In this document: positions 1-7,585 of the stretch, piece after piece | Numbering within the stretch: position 1 is the stretch's first letter | Layout of the letters: every line of letters starts with the position of its first letter | Source of the DNA: a virus | Length of the DNA: 23,374 bases | Reading direction: 5' to 3' (one strand) | Virus record (IMG/VR): IMGVR_UViG_3300021406_000044 | Span: 1 to 23,374 of that record | Notes under the pieces: generated by a model | Told to the model about the DNA's origin: nothing | Database searches by the model: none | The model's input: the letters and a program-made list of their open reading frames with translations, nothing else | Translations under genes and position numbers: made by a program

Positions 1-604
1 TTTCCTTCAGACCAGAGGTAGCCGAGACAATACGGTATAACTGATTAGCAATATCGTTGAAGTCCAGTCCGGTAGACTTGCCGATGTTCAGTCCACCCTG
101 CATAATAGCGGGTAGGCGACTAGAAGCCAGGCCAGCCTGAGTGACAAGCTGCGTCATTGACTTCTGGTATTTCATATACTGGTCTATGGACTCGCCACCG
201 ATACCAAGAGCACCAACGATGCCCCACTTGCCAAACTTTGCTACAGGACCAGAAGCAAGCTTCTCTAAGGTGCCACTGAAACTTTTAGTAGCATCATCAG
301 CAGCGGTTGTCGATGCCTTAACCTTGTCCAGCGCTGTCTTGTGTTGACCGGCAGCCACAACACCAGCATCCCCGGCAACAATGGCAGCCTCTTCGGACTT
401 GCCAGCGGCGGCGGTAGACTCAGCGCCAGCGGCAGCCGTAGACTCGCCCATCTTTGCAGCGGACGCCTCTACCTTGTCCATTGCTAGGCCGACTTCGCCA
501 AGGTTCTTCTTCAGGTCGTCTAATGCGGTGTTGGCTTCCTTGATGGTTGCAAGGAAGGTGCCTGGGTCTAGGACAAGCCTAGCGCCGATCTCTTCGGATG
601 CCAC
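1..604 (-). CDS. Tape measure protein, N-terminal part (cut by window edge)
   Basis: Open frame on the minus strand from a GTG at 604 to the left edge (about 201 residues, no stop). It begins MASEEIGARLVLD and has an Ala-rich, coiled-coil-like stretch (roughly residues 20-110). A Gly/hydrophobic segment follows, then SIDQYMKYQKSMTQLVTQAG near residues 145-165; phrases of this kind (residues close to MKYQKSMTQ) are typical of the conserved start of TP901-type tape measure proteins. The family sets tail length and is packed in the tail tube until DNA ejection. The position after the tail tube and chaperone genes fits. The GTG directly follows the TAA of a 33-codon frame (TAAGTG), so translation is probably coupled; no clear Shine-Dalgarno is visible. 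The next in-frame ATG lies about 40 codons inside, so the exact start is less sure than the identity. Confidence 0.85.
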   Translation of the reverse strand, partial: MASEEIGARLVLDPGTFLATIKEANTALDDLKKNLGEVGLAMDKVEASAAKMGESTAAAGAESTAAAGKSEEAAIVAGDAGVVAAGQHKTALDKVKASTTAADDATKSFSGTLEKLASGPVAKFGKWGIVGALGIGGESIDQYMKYQKSMTQLVTQAGLASSRLPAIMQGGLNIGKSTGLDFNDIANQLYRIVSATSGLKE

Positions 605-706
605 TTATGCCACCAGATAGGAAAAGCCGCCGCTCCTAAAAGCGACGGCTCCCTTAAAGAACTGAAGACCGTCGTAGAAAAGCTGGTCTACGCTGGAAAA
701 TTTCAT
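605..706 (-). CDS. Very small protein between chaperone and tape measure (33 aa)
   Basis: ATG at 706, TAA at 607-605, 33 residues beginning MKFSSVDQLFYDG. An AAGGGA stretch lies about 10 bases upstream of the ATG. The frame starts 20 bases after the end of the chaperone extension and its stop touches the tape measure GTG, so it f ills the gap exactly. It may be a real small gene or only a translated leader that couples the tape measure to upstream genes. No family recognised. Confidence 0.4.
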   Translation of the reverse strand: MKFSSVDQLFYDGLQFFKGAVAFRSGGFSYLVA

Positions 707-726
707 ACGATGGTCATCCCTTAGAT

Positions 727-1568
727 TTATAGACCGAGTAGTGACCTCCCGGCAGCGATTTCCAGTTCTTGTTTAAACTCTTCTAAGTGCATTTCAAATG
801 CCCTTGATGCTATTTTGCGATGGATGAGCAAATCAGTTTCGATATCTGCATCTAGCATCGCATCATAGTTGCCCCCTAGAAAGAGGATCCGCGCAGCTAA
901 GTCGATGAACGGGTCATCCTCTAGGGCTTTTAAAAATCCTCTGCCGCCGTTTCGTTCTTCCTGGTGCTCCAGGCAGACAATTCGGTAGAGGCATCAATCA
1001 GATCGCCGTCCGTCAGGTAAAGAGCGCGAACAATGTTTGTCGCTTGTCCCCACTTCCACTCTTCAAGTCCAAGAGCTTCAGCAAGATCGCGGTCAAAGCG
1101 CGTCCAGTCAGCAGGATCGTCAGAAGGCCAGTCAGATGGAAGCCCATCATCGCCAAGTCCTAGGCTGTACTTCTTCTTCAGATCGCCGTCCAAAACAGCG
1201 AAGACTCCGAGACACGCACTGATAAGCACGTCGGCATGGAACAAAAGAGAAGCATCGTTTTGCTGATCTTCTGCACCAGCCGCACGGCGTCTCATGGACT
1301 TCTCTACTTGACCGGCCTCAATAGGACGGTAGCGCACATAGATCTCAGGGTCGGACCAGCGTGGCACCTTTAGGTCAAGGTGCAGCGTGCTAAGAATCTC
1401 TTGGCGCTGTGCTGCAAGAGCAAGACGCGGAGTGATCCTCGCTGGCTTGTTGTCTGGGGCGGTAGGGGCAACCTCTGGAGCAACTGCTTCCTCTGGGGCT
1501 TCTACGGTACCCGATCCATGAAAAGGCTCAGGTGCTACGCCATCGTGTACTACTTTGATGTCAGGCAT
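727..1568 (-). CDS. Tail assembly chaperone, long form by -1 frameshift
   Basis: Shares its N-terminal part with the short chaperone (930-1568). At the end of the short frame the message reads GAT TTT TAA AAG. A slip of one base back on the T5 run (936-932) changes the frame to TTT TTA AAA GCC, which stays open for about 66 codons to a TAA at 729-727. The added peptide begins LKALEDDPFIDLAARILF. Tailed phages with long tails usually make such G and G-T chaperone forms just upstream of the tape measure gene, which is exactly the position here. The run, the stop inside it and the open -1 frame are seen; the slip itself is inferred from the family. Confidence 0.65.
930..1568 (-). CDS. Tail assembly chaperone, short form
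   Basis: 212 residues from an ATG preceded by GGAGG. The N-terminal 45 residues are Pro/Ala/Glu-rich and probably disordered. A more compact region follows, with Trp-rich acidic phrases (DWPSDDPADWTRFDRDLAEAL) and WKWGQATNIVRALYLTDGDLIDAS near the end. I do not recognise the family by sequence. The call rests on position (tail tube, then this, then tape measure), the size, and the slippery T5A4 run at the stop codon that opens a -1 extension. The family binds the tape measure protein during tail assembly and is absent from the virion. Confidence 0.65.
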   Translation of the reverse strand: MPDIKVVHDGVAPEPFHGSGTVEAPEEAVAPEVAPTAPDNKPARITPRLALAAQRQEILSTLHLDLKVPRWSDPEIYVRYRPIEAGQVEKSMRRRAAGAEDQQNDASLLFHADVLISACLGVFAVLDGDLKKKYSLGLGDDGLPSDWPSDDPADWTRFDRDLAEALGLEEWKWGQATNIVRALYLTDGDLIDASTELSAWSTRKNETAAEDF

Positions 1569-1598
1569 TTAGTGTTGTTCCTCCAACGGTGTTGCGGT

Positions 1599-2039
1599 TT
1601 AATTTACCGTTTCAATAGCAAACATTAGGTCATACATACGAGGGGCAGAGCTTGTGGAGTCGGTGTTACCCGGCTTCACGGCAGCCAGACGACCACGGTA
1701 TGTCGTGGGGTTGCCCAGGGCATTCCCTGTGGCATCTAACGGCTGAAGCGTGATGGTTCCGTAGACCAGACCGGCTTGTGGCTGGAGAGCGGCTACAAGC
1801 GCAGCATCTCTCTCAGTCACGAACACGCGGCTGACCGTCACATCTCCAATGATGGAAAGCGATGGATAGGTGATTTCTGGACCCATGCCACCCGGACGAT
1901 ACTTAGTGATCGTAGCGGTTACATCACCACCACTCCACTTGTCATATGTCCCCAGGTTGCCATAGCCATCAATAGAGATGCTAGGTAGGAACTGCTGCTC
2001 AGTAGCGTTCCCAATGGAAGAAGAACTTGGATTAGCCAT
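1599..2039 (-). CDS. Tail tube protein
   Basis: 146 residues from an ATG with AAAGAGA upstream. The sequence is rich in beta-strand-like segments (FLPSISIDGYGNLGTYDKWSGGDVTATITKYRPGGMG) and is of usual size for a tube protein of a contractile-tailed phage. The gene directly follows the tail sheath and precedes the chaperone, the standard order. It would stack in hexameric rings inside the sheath and carry DNA into the cell. Assigned mainly by size, composition and neighbours; no diagnostic motif was used. Confidence 0.75.
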   Translation of the reverse strand: MANPSSSSIGNATEQQFLPSISIDGYGNLGTYDKWSGGDVTATITKYRPGGMGPEITYPSLSIIGDVTVSRVFVTERDAALVAALQPQAGLVYGTITLQPLDATGNALGNPTTYRGRLAAVKPGNTDSTSSAPRMYDLMFAIETVN

Positions 2040-2058
2040 GTATTATCTCTTTCTTAGA

Positions 2059-3606
2059 CTACTGAGTTTGGCCGGGGAAGGCGTTGGTCAACAGGTACTT
2101 CGTTACGTTGACAGTTACGAACTCACCGAACGCGCTCATGTGCAAGAGACATTCTGCGTTAAGCTGTCCCGCCTGAATCGTGTTCGGCGTGTTAACCTGT
2201 GGTCCGGTGTTGATCTGGAACGCCTGAGCCGGTGTGGTGCCGTACAGGCTGCCGTTAGTCCAGTATGACTGGCACTTACCAGCTAGGGCGCCATTGAAGG
2301 CCGAGAACAAGTGACCCTGACCGTCGATCTCTTCGAAGATAAACTCTTCACCAATGATCTGGAAGTCGTTCACAACCTGCATACGGAAGCGAACATTGTT
2401 CAGGTAGACCCAGTTCGGATCAGTAGAGGTAGAGCGGTAACCATATAGCGTGACAGTATTTTGGATCGGACGGATAACGTTAATCCCCGCACCATTCAGG
2501 TTGGCAAGATCGCTCGCAACGTACTGGTGCGTCACGCCTACGGCGTAGGTGCTCTGTCCATTAGGACCGGCAGCAGGAGAGTTGGCGTCATTCGTCTGGT
2601 CATTGCGTGCCATCAGGGCAGCGGCTAGCGCTGAAGGTGGCACGGTACGCAGAGGAATGGGCGAGTTAGCGGCTGGGTTGGTTGGGAAGATGCCAGGGAT
2701 CTGCACCCAAGGAGCGAAGAACGCACCGTAAGATGGATTCTGAGCACTACCCTGGAAGGTAGAAGACTGACTTAGGAGCGGTCCAGCAGAACTATTGTCG
2801 GCTACATCCAGGAGGGGCACGCGGTTGAATGCAATAGCGTGTGCGTTAAGATTGGTGTAGCCAGGCGCCGTGGTGTGACCAGGAGCAGACACCTGTCCTG
2901 GGCCAAAGCTGGCGGTGAAAGCTGATAGGGCATTCGTCCACTGAGTCTCGCTCACGCCAGCGAAGTCATCAACTCCACCGCTCAGCGGGAAGGTTCCGGT
3001 AGCTGGGTTGTTGTTTGGTGGTGCAGTAGCCGAACCATTGTTGGTGATAGTTACGAGAACCTGCCAAGGAGCCAGAGAAGACGCCCATGTGATCGCGTCC
3101 TGAGGAACGAATAGGTTGGGCGACTTTGCTACAGTGGTTCCATTGTTCACAATGGCGATTGTGTAGCTACCACTCACGGTGCCTGCTGCAACCACAACCT
3201 GCACACCAATCGGTCCGCTGGAAGGGTTGCTGTAGTTGGCCCAGGTTCCTGCTCCGTTAGCGGTGATCGTCAGGGTAGCCGCTGGAGAGGGAGATCCCGT
3301 GTCGCTCAGAGTCACGGTAGCCGGTACAGCAGATGGCCCGACGATACGGGAAACGTATGCAAGAACGCCACCGTCATGGAAAAACTCGTCTAGCGAGTCA
3401 TAGATCGTGGATGCCTGAGATGTACGAGCACCCAGGAAGTTAGCGTAGTCAGTCATGGATGTAACAGGGACAGCTAGGCCGGTTGGACCCTGTGCTGGCT
3501 GACCTGTCACAAACCATGTACCGGTAGGAGCGTTCCCGTTCGGAGATGGTGGTGCGGCTATAACGTTAACGTATACGCCGGGTGCCTCACTGTTTACGAT
3601 GGTCAT
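2059..3606 (-). CDS. Tail sheath protein
   Basis: 515 residues, from an ATG with CAGGAAA upstream; it overlaps the previous gene by 4 bases (ATGA). The start PGVYVNVIAAPP, then TGTWFVTGQPAQGP, YANFLGARTSQASTIYDSLDEFFHDGGVLAYVSRIVG, is the recognisable N-terminal part of contractile sheath proteins. The end has NVIRPIQNTVTLYGYRST and INGAL-type phrases and a final EFVTVNVTKYLLT that resembles the C-terminal arm linking subunits. A beta-rich insertion (about residues 100-195) could be an exposed domain. This gene is the main evidence that the phage has a contractile tail. Confidence 0.93.
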   Translation of the reverse strand: MTIVNSEAPGVYVNVIAAPPSPNGNAPTGTWFVTGQPAQGPTGLAVPVTSMTDYANFLGARTSQASTIYDSLDEFFHDGGVLAYVSRIVGPSAVPATVTLSDTGSPSPAATLTITANGAGTWANYSNPSSGPIGVQVVVAAGTVSGSYTIAIVNNGTTVAKSPNLFVPQDAITWASSLAPWQVLVTITNNGSATAPPNNNPATGTFPLSGGVDDFAGVSETQWTNALSAFTASFGPGQVSAPGHTTAPGYTNLNAHAIAFNRVPLLDVADNSSAGPLLSQSSTFQGSAQNPSYGAFFAPWVQIPGIFPTNPAANSPIPLRTVPPSALAAALMARNDQTNDANSPAAGPNGQSTYAVGVTHQYVASDLANLNGAGINVIRPIQNTVTLYGYRSTSTDPNWVYLNNVRFRMQVVNDFQIIGEEFIFEEIDGQGHLFSAFNGALAGKCQSYWTNGSLYGTTPAQAFQINTGPQVNTPNTIQAGQLNAECLLHMSAFGEFVTVNVTKYLLTNAFPGQTQ

Positions 3607-3830
3607 GTGGTTTCCTGATTCTCGTCACGGGCGTTAGCCCTCGGCTTGCGGATTGTAGGTTGTTCTGGTTCTTCAATTTTGTCGGGCACAACACGAAGGA
3701 AGCCAAGAGTAATCTGGCTGTCTACTTCTGGAGTGTGCTCAACTTTGGCAATCTCTCCTGGCACTAGATGGCGTCCGTCGTCCACCGGAATGGGATAAGG
3801 AGCTTGTGCAACTACTGTGATTTTGCTCAT
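3603..3830 (-). CDS. Small unknown protein between neck and sheath (75 aa)
   Basis: 75 residues, MSKITVVAQAPYPIPVDDGRHLVPG, with a charged, Pro-rich end. It overlaps the gene on each side by 4 bases (ATGA), so it is almost certainly translated with them. No motif tells its function. A small head-tail joining or tail accessory protein is possible from the position only. Confidence 0.7.
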   Translation of the reverse strand: MSKITVVAQAPYPIPVDDGRHLVPGEIAKVEHTPEVDSQITLGFLRVVPDKIEEPEQPTIRKPRANARDENQETT

Positions 3831-4540
3831 TGAGTGGGGCTTCCGTTCGGATTGGTTAGCGCCTGCTGCTCAACCGAAACGTCGGTCTGGAGCACTTCTG
3901 GGAAAGGCGGCAACGGAAGCAATGATGGCTCGGTCGGCGTTCCCTCCGCAGCGAACTGAGGCGCTGGTGGACCGGCAAATGGATCAACGGTTGTGGAAAC
4001 CGTGACTTCGAAACCTACGGTAGCCATACCGACATATCTATCGCCGGTATCCTTGCCTTTGAAGTATTGCTCGCCGGTCCACATGGTGGTCTGGGAGAAC
4101 CCTTCTAGGTCGCGGTGTTGAATGATTGCTGCACGAGCGACGGCTGCGTAAGCGTAGGTTAACGCTAACGTCTCTTGCCAGTCTGATCCCGCATAGACGT
4201 TTATGTGGATCTCCATCTTCCAACAGGACTGGTAGCCGCCATTGGTGAACAATGCGGGCTTGCCTGTTGTTCCTGGTACGATCACGTCTATCTGAACATC
4301 TTCGTCTGTACTCCAGACGCGATCCTCAAATGGGTGGAAAGAATCTTCGACTATCCTGAGAACGTTGCCGCCAAGCTGGCGATTCACGTCTTTGATGTAG
4401 ACCGGCAGCCACTTTCTTAGGGTGCGGAGCGTTGCGATTTGTACGGAGTGTCCACCAAGGATAGGACCGTAGGGATCACCAACGTAGCTCAGCCCCCAAT
4501 CCTGCCACCAAGGTGTAGTTGGGTCTGGGAATCCAGGCAT
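3827..4540 (-). CDS. Probable tail terminator/neck protein
   Basis: 237 residues. Its ATG overlaps the stop of the upstream gene by one base (TAATG). The compact part (residues 30-175) includes RKWLPVYIKDVNRQLGG, VQIDVIVPGTTGKP, WKMEIHINVYAGSDWQETLALTYAYAAVARAAIIQHRDL and GDRYVGMATVGFEVTV. That alternation of strands and a long helix is what tail terminator proteins of this gene position look like. The last 60 residues are Pro-rich and likely disordered. Position between the virion morphogenesis gene and the sheath supports a role at the head-tail junction. Family assignment is by context. Confidence 0.55.
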   Translation of the reverse strand: MPGFPDPTTPWWQDWGLSYVGDPYGPILGGHSVQIATLRTLRKWLPVYIKDVNRQLGGNVLRIVEDSFHPFEDRVWSTDEDVQIDVIVPGTTGKPALFTNGGYQSCWKMEIHINVYAGSDWQETLALTYAYAAVARAAIIQHRDLEGFSQTTMWTGEQYFKGKDTGDRYVGMATVGFEVTVSTTVDPFAGPPAPQFAAEGTPTEPSLLPLPPFPEVLQTDVSVEQQALTNPNGSPTQ

Positions 4541-5031
4541 TATAACTTACCGGCAATTCCGTGGACTAAGTAGTTCTGAAGAATCTCGAACCAAGTGGCA
4601 ACCATGTAGAAGCCATTCGAAGACGAAATCCCTGGAACGATCTTTCTGATAGGGGAGAAACCCTCGGCACCTTCCTGGTGGAAGGCTGCATACGAAACAC
4701 TTGTGCCAATGTCCAAGGAGAGTGGAGTCGCACGGTAAACAGAGTGGGCAGAGTGCGAAGTCAGGCTTTGCTTCAGACCTTCGCTGCCTATGTCCCCACG
4801 AACCATCATCTCGTCAGACAAGCCTTGCTTGCGAATGATCGTAGAATCAGCAAGAGGCGCCCAACTCGGACCCTCTTCGGCAAAGACTTGCTTCTCGGCT
4901 TGATAGAAAACTTCAGCCATCGCTGGCATGGCGGGCATAAAGTCTAATGCCCTAGCCTCTATTTCCTTTAGGTGTAGTTGAAAGGCGTCCGTGCCAGGAA
5001 GTATTTCAACACCCACTAGTACCTCATCCAA
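4540..5031 (-). CDS. Phage virion morphogenesis (tail completion, Mu gpG-like) protein
   Basis: 163 residues from a TTG at 5031, inside the end of the upstream gene. The motif EEGPSWAPLADSTIIRKQG followed by LKQSLTSHSAH, and later SVSYAAFHQEGAEGFSPIRKIVPG, is characteristic of the Phage_tail_S/gpG virion morphogenesis family, which helps join tail to head. The Shine-Dalgarno site is weak, so coupling to the preceding gene is likely. Confidence 0.75.
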   Translation of the reverse strand: MDEVLVGVEILPGTDAFQLHLKEIEARALDFMPAMPAMAEVFYQAEKQVFAEEGPSWAPLADSTIIRKQGLSDEMMVRGDIGSEGLKQSLTSHSAHSVYRATPLSLDIGTSVSYAAFHQEGAEGFSPIRKIVPGISSSNGFYMVATWFEILQNYLVHGIAGKL

Positions 5032-5717
5032 GGAGCCAAGGCACGGTCGATGGTGTCGCTAACTTCGTTCAGGTTTACACCGTCACGCATAACGATAGTA
5101 CCGTCGATGGCAAATAGCTTAGCGGCTTGCATCAGGCAGGCGCGCTGTAGGTCAGGTGGAATACCCACCGTGTAGCCACCGCTGTAGACAACCTTAATGC
5201 GCGTGCCCTCAGGAGAGAACGTGCCAAGTCGCAACCAGCAGTGACCTGAGTTAATCTCAGGACCGACAATCCCTCCACCAACAAAGTCGATGGGCTGAGA
5301 GTTGCCGTAGGTTAGGAATATCTCCATAGACTGGATATCGTATGTCCATAGCTCAGAGTAGAGTGGAGCATAGTGATCCAAGAAGAAGTGACGTACCAGG
5401 TCGTCGGCACCTATAGCATTGGCGAACGAGATGCCCAGCGAGCCATAGATGCTCAATGGCATACTAGTGTTGGCGTCACCGTATTCGTTCGGATCAATGC
5501 CGTTCAGCATATCCTCGTATACTATGTTGTTAAATGGTACCAGGCGGCGTGAAGTCATAGACTCCAGATCCGCCGTAGCTTCAATCAGCGTTTCTTCGAT
5601 AACAATCGGATCGCGCTGCTTGGCTATCTCTGGATAACGTCGCATAAATCGACCAACGGTAGTGAGCGCACCAGGAATCTGATAGTCTAGATCCTGAGTA
5701 ATCTCTGGTTCAGTCAC
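5016..5717 (-). CDS. Head-tail adaptor protein
   Basis: 233 residues from a GTG with AGAGAGG upstream. N-terminal part EITQDLDYQIPGALTTVGRFMRRYPE and EETLIEATADLESMTSRRL form the helical start seen in gp6-like adaptors. A beta-rich middle follows, and a helical end (PPDLQRACLMQAAKLFAIDG, VSDTIDRALAPWMRY). Genes of this shape lie just after the capsid gene and sit under the portal. Assigned from helix pattern and position. Confidence 0.65.
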   Translation of the reverse strand: MTEPEITQDLDYQIPGALTTVGRFMRRYPEIAKQRDPIVIEETLIEATADLESMTSRRLVPFNNIVYEDMLNGIDPNEYGDANTSMPLSIYGSLGISFANAIGADDLVRHFFLDHYAPLYSELWTYDIQSMEIFLTYGNSQPIDFVGGGIVGPEINSGHCWLRLGTFSPEGTRIKVVYSGGYTVGIPPDLQRACLMQAAKLFAIDGTIVMRDGVNLNEVSDTIDRALAPWMRY

Positions 5718-5735
5718 CGCTCAGCCTCTCTATCG

Positions 5736-6053
5736 CTATCCTGCCTTGTTCTCTACCAACCCCAGCGCTGCCACCAACGATGGCTTGTCTTCTTCTGGGG
5801 ATGCAGCGGCCTTCTTGGGGCGACCCGGTGCCTTCTTTGCCGGTGCTTCAGCCTTTTGTGCAAAAGCCGGTGGTGCAGATGGAACCGGAAGTGCCTTGTA
5901 TGCTTCAACTACAGCATAGCCGCCACCTGGAATACGCAACAGTTGCACTGCTACTTCCTGGGGAACAGCCACAACCGAATCCGTGTGTTCCCAGTGATAC
6001 TCGTCAATGCCATTTGGGGCACCAGCGCTTGTTAACTGTACTTTGTCGCTCAT
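5736..6053 (-). CDS. Unknown protein with AT-hook-like basic segment (105 aa)
   Basis: Start ATG with a very strong GGAGGAA site. The first 60 residues look folded (IDEYHWEHTDSVVAVPQEVAVQLLRIPGGGYAVVE). The second half is Ala/Lys/Pro-rich with KKAPGRPKKAA, which resembles an AT-hook. It lies between capsid and adaptor genes. A capsid accessory or DNA-contacting head protein is possible; the function is unknown. Confidence 0.65.
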   Translation of the reverse strand: MSDKVQLTSAGAPNGIDEYHWEHTDSVVAVPQEVAVQLLRIPGGGYAVVEAYKALPVPSAPPAFAQKAEAPAKKAPGRPKKAAASPEEDKPSLVAALGLVENKAG

Positions 6054-6077
6054 TTATTGTTCCTCCAATAAATTCCA

Positions 6078-6124
6078 GGACAGGGGTAGAGGGTCGGAGG
6101 AACGGCTACGCTCTACCCCTGTCC
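6078..6124 (-). terminator. Perfect 14-bp inverted repeat after the major capsid gene
   Basis: Bases 6078-6091 are the exact complement of 6111-6124, with a 19-base loop. It lies just after the capsid stop codon (6143) in the leftward direction. There is no clear T run after the hairpin, so it may be a partial terminator or an RNA end-protecting hairpin that gives more capsid mRNA than downstream mRNA. Confidence 0.55.
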
Positions 6125-6142
6125 CAGAAAGTGTCGTCAGCC

Positions 6143-7537
6143 TTAGCTGGACAGGCTTACGGTGGTGTTAGCCAGCTTGCCCATGTACTTAGGAGCACGC
6201 ACGGCAAGCGTGGTGTCCGTTACCGTTGCGAATGGCAACGAGTCAGGCGAAGCAGTGGTTGGGTACACGTCAACTGGCGTGAACTCACGAACGTAAGGAC
6301 GCATGATGTAGTCCGAGTTGCGTGCGATCAGGTATACCTTCTGACCCGAGTTGGTGTTTAGAGGGAACTCATTGGAGTTCTCACCAATCGCAGCGTAGGT
6401 AGCCGGGTTAGAGGCATTCTGCACGCTTCCAACGCTGTACTGAGGAATCAGCGTTACACCGTTGTCGATGATCTGGTTTGCCTGAACGATGTCAGAAGGC
6501 TGAGCCTGACCCTGAGTTGGGCTAACGTTAGCATCAACGTATCCAAGCAGAGACTCCGCACCGGACGACGTGCCACGGTAAACCTTGTAGGACAGAGGCA
6601 CACCATTTTCGAAGCCGGTAGGAGGCGTGAAGGACAGCGTGATGACACCGTTGCCAGTAACGGAGGCGTTAACCTCTAGCTGCTGCACCTGAGACTCACC
6701 GTTCACGTCCACAATGAACGAAACGTAGTAGTAGTAGGTGCCGTTCGCCAGCGCACCACCGGAGCTAACTCCAGCAGCCGTGATGGCGCTCATAGCAGAA
6801 CCGCGTGGAGACAAGAAGTTCGTCTTCACAAGTGGAACGTTACGGTAGGAAGGAACGATCAGACCAGTTGCAACCTCAACCTCGTCAACGAAGCGTTGCT
6901 GGTTGGTGAACAACTGAGCCAGACGGCTAACAGCGGTTGGCGAAAGGACGAACATCCACTCGCTGTTGCAAACATCCTCGGAAACGTTGTTCTCAACCAG
7001 GTCAATCAGTTGGTCAAGAGCACCCAGGTCGAATGCGCCACCCTGGAAGTTGATGGCGTTCTGCGTCGAACCGGAGTAAACGTTAGCGATGGTGTCAAGG
7101 CCGTCGAACTGAGGGTATGGGCCACCAGCGGTAGCGGTAGCGTTGCCCCAGCAGATAGCGTTCTCAACCGACCAGTACAGACGCTTTGCGGCGCCCATGA
7201 TTTCCTTGGCGCGCAAGTTGCCGATCAGGTCTGCGGTCACAGCCTGAGCGTAACCAGTCACTGCACCCACAACCTGCAAGAGCTTGATTGGGTATAGGTT
7301 CTGGTTGTACGTCGAAGTGGTCACAGCGCGTGCGCCACCGTCAGTTACGAAACCACCGGAAGGCTGCTGCGTGCGGTTGTTGAAGTAGTACACCGTGGAG
7401 TTCCAAGGTGTAGTAGGCAGTGTACGCACAAGTGGAGCGTAACGGCGCTGGTACTCCAGCAAGTTAGGGTCAATACGCTTCTGGATAAGCGCTTGTGCGC
7501 CTACCGCTGTAAGCGCCTCTTCAAGAGGGGTAGCCAT
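6143..7537 (-). CDS. Major capsid protein with inserted beta-sandwich domain
   Basis: 464 residues, ATG with GAAAGGAT upstream. The N-terminal 245 residues read like an HK97-fold capsid protein: a helical start, YNQNLYPIKLLQVVGAVTGYAQAV, a long helix with LRAKEIMGAAKRLYWSVENAICWG and WMFVLSPTAVSRLAQLF. The capsid part resumes at about residue 365 and ends in a P-domain-like strand set. Between them, about residues 248-365 (ANGTYYYYVSFIVDVNGES, VITLSFTPPTG, LSYKVYRGTSSG) look like a fibronectin III/Ig-like domain, probably displayed on the capsid surface. It lies between the protease and adaptor genes, the normal place. Confidence 0.9.
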   Translation of the reverse strand: MATPLEEALTAVGAQALIQKRIDPNLLEYQRRYAPLVRTLPTTPWNSTVYYFNNRTQQPSGGFVTDGGARAVTTSTYNQNLYPIKLLQVVGAVTGYAQAVTADLIGNLRAKEIMGAAKRLYWSVENAICWGNATATAGGPYPQFDGLDTIANVYSGSTQNAINFQGGAFDLGALDQLIDLVENNVSEDVCNSEWMFVLSPTAVSRLAQLFTNQQRFVDEVEVATGLIVPSYRNVPLVKTNFLSPRGSAMSAITAAGVSSGGALANGTYYYYVSFIVDVNGESQVQQLEVNASVTGNGVITLSFTPPTGFENGVPLSYKVYRGTSSGAESLLGYVDANVSPTQGQAQPSDIVQANQIIDNGVTLIPQYSVGSVQNASNPATYAAIGENSNEFPLNTNSGQKVYLIARNSDYIMRPYVREFTPVDVYPTTASPDSLPFATVTDTTLAVRAPKYMGKLANTTVSLSS

Positions 7538-7585
7538 TAGGGAGTGATCCTTTCAAGAATCGGAGGAATGTATGGAAAGTGTTAC

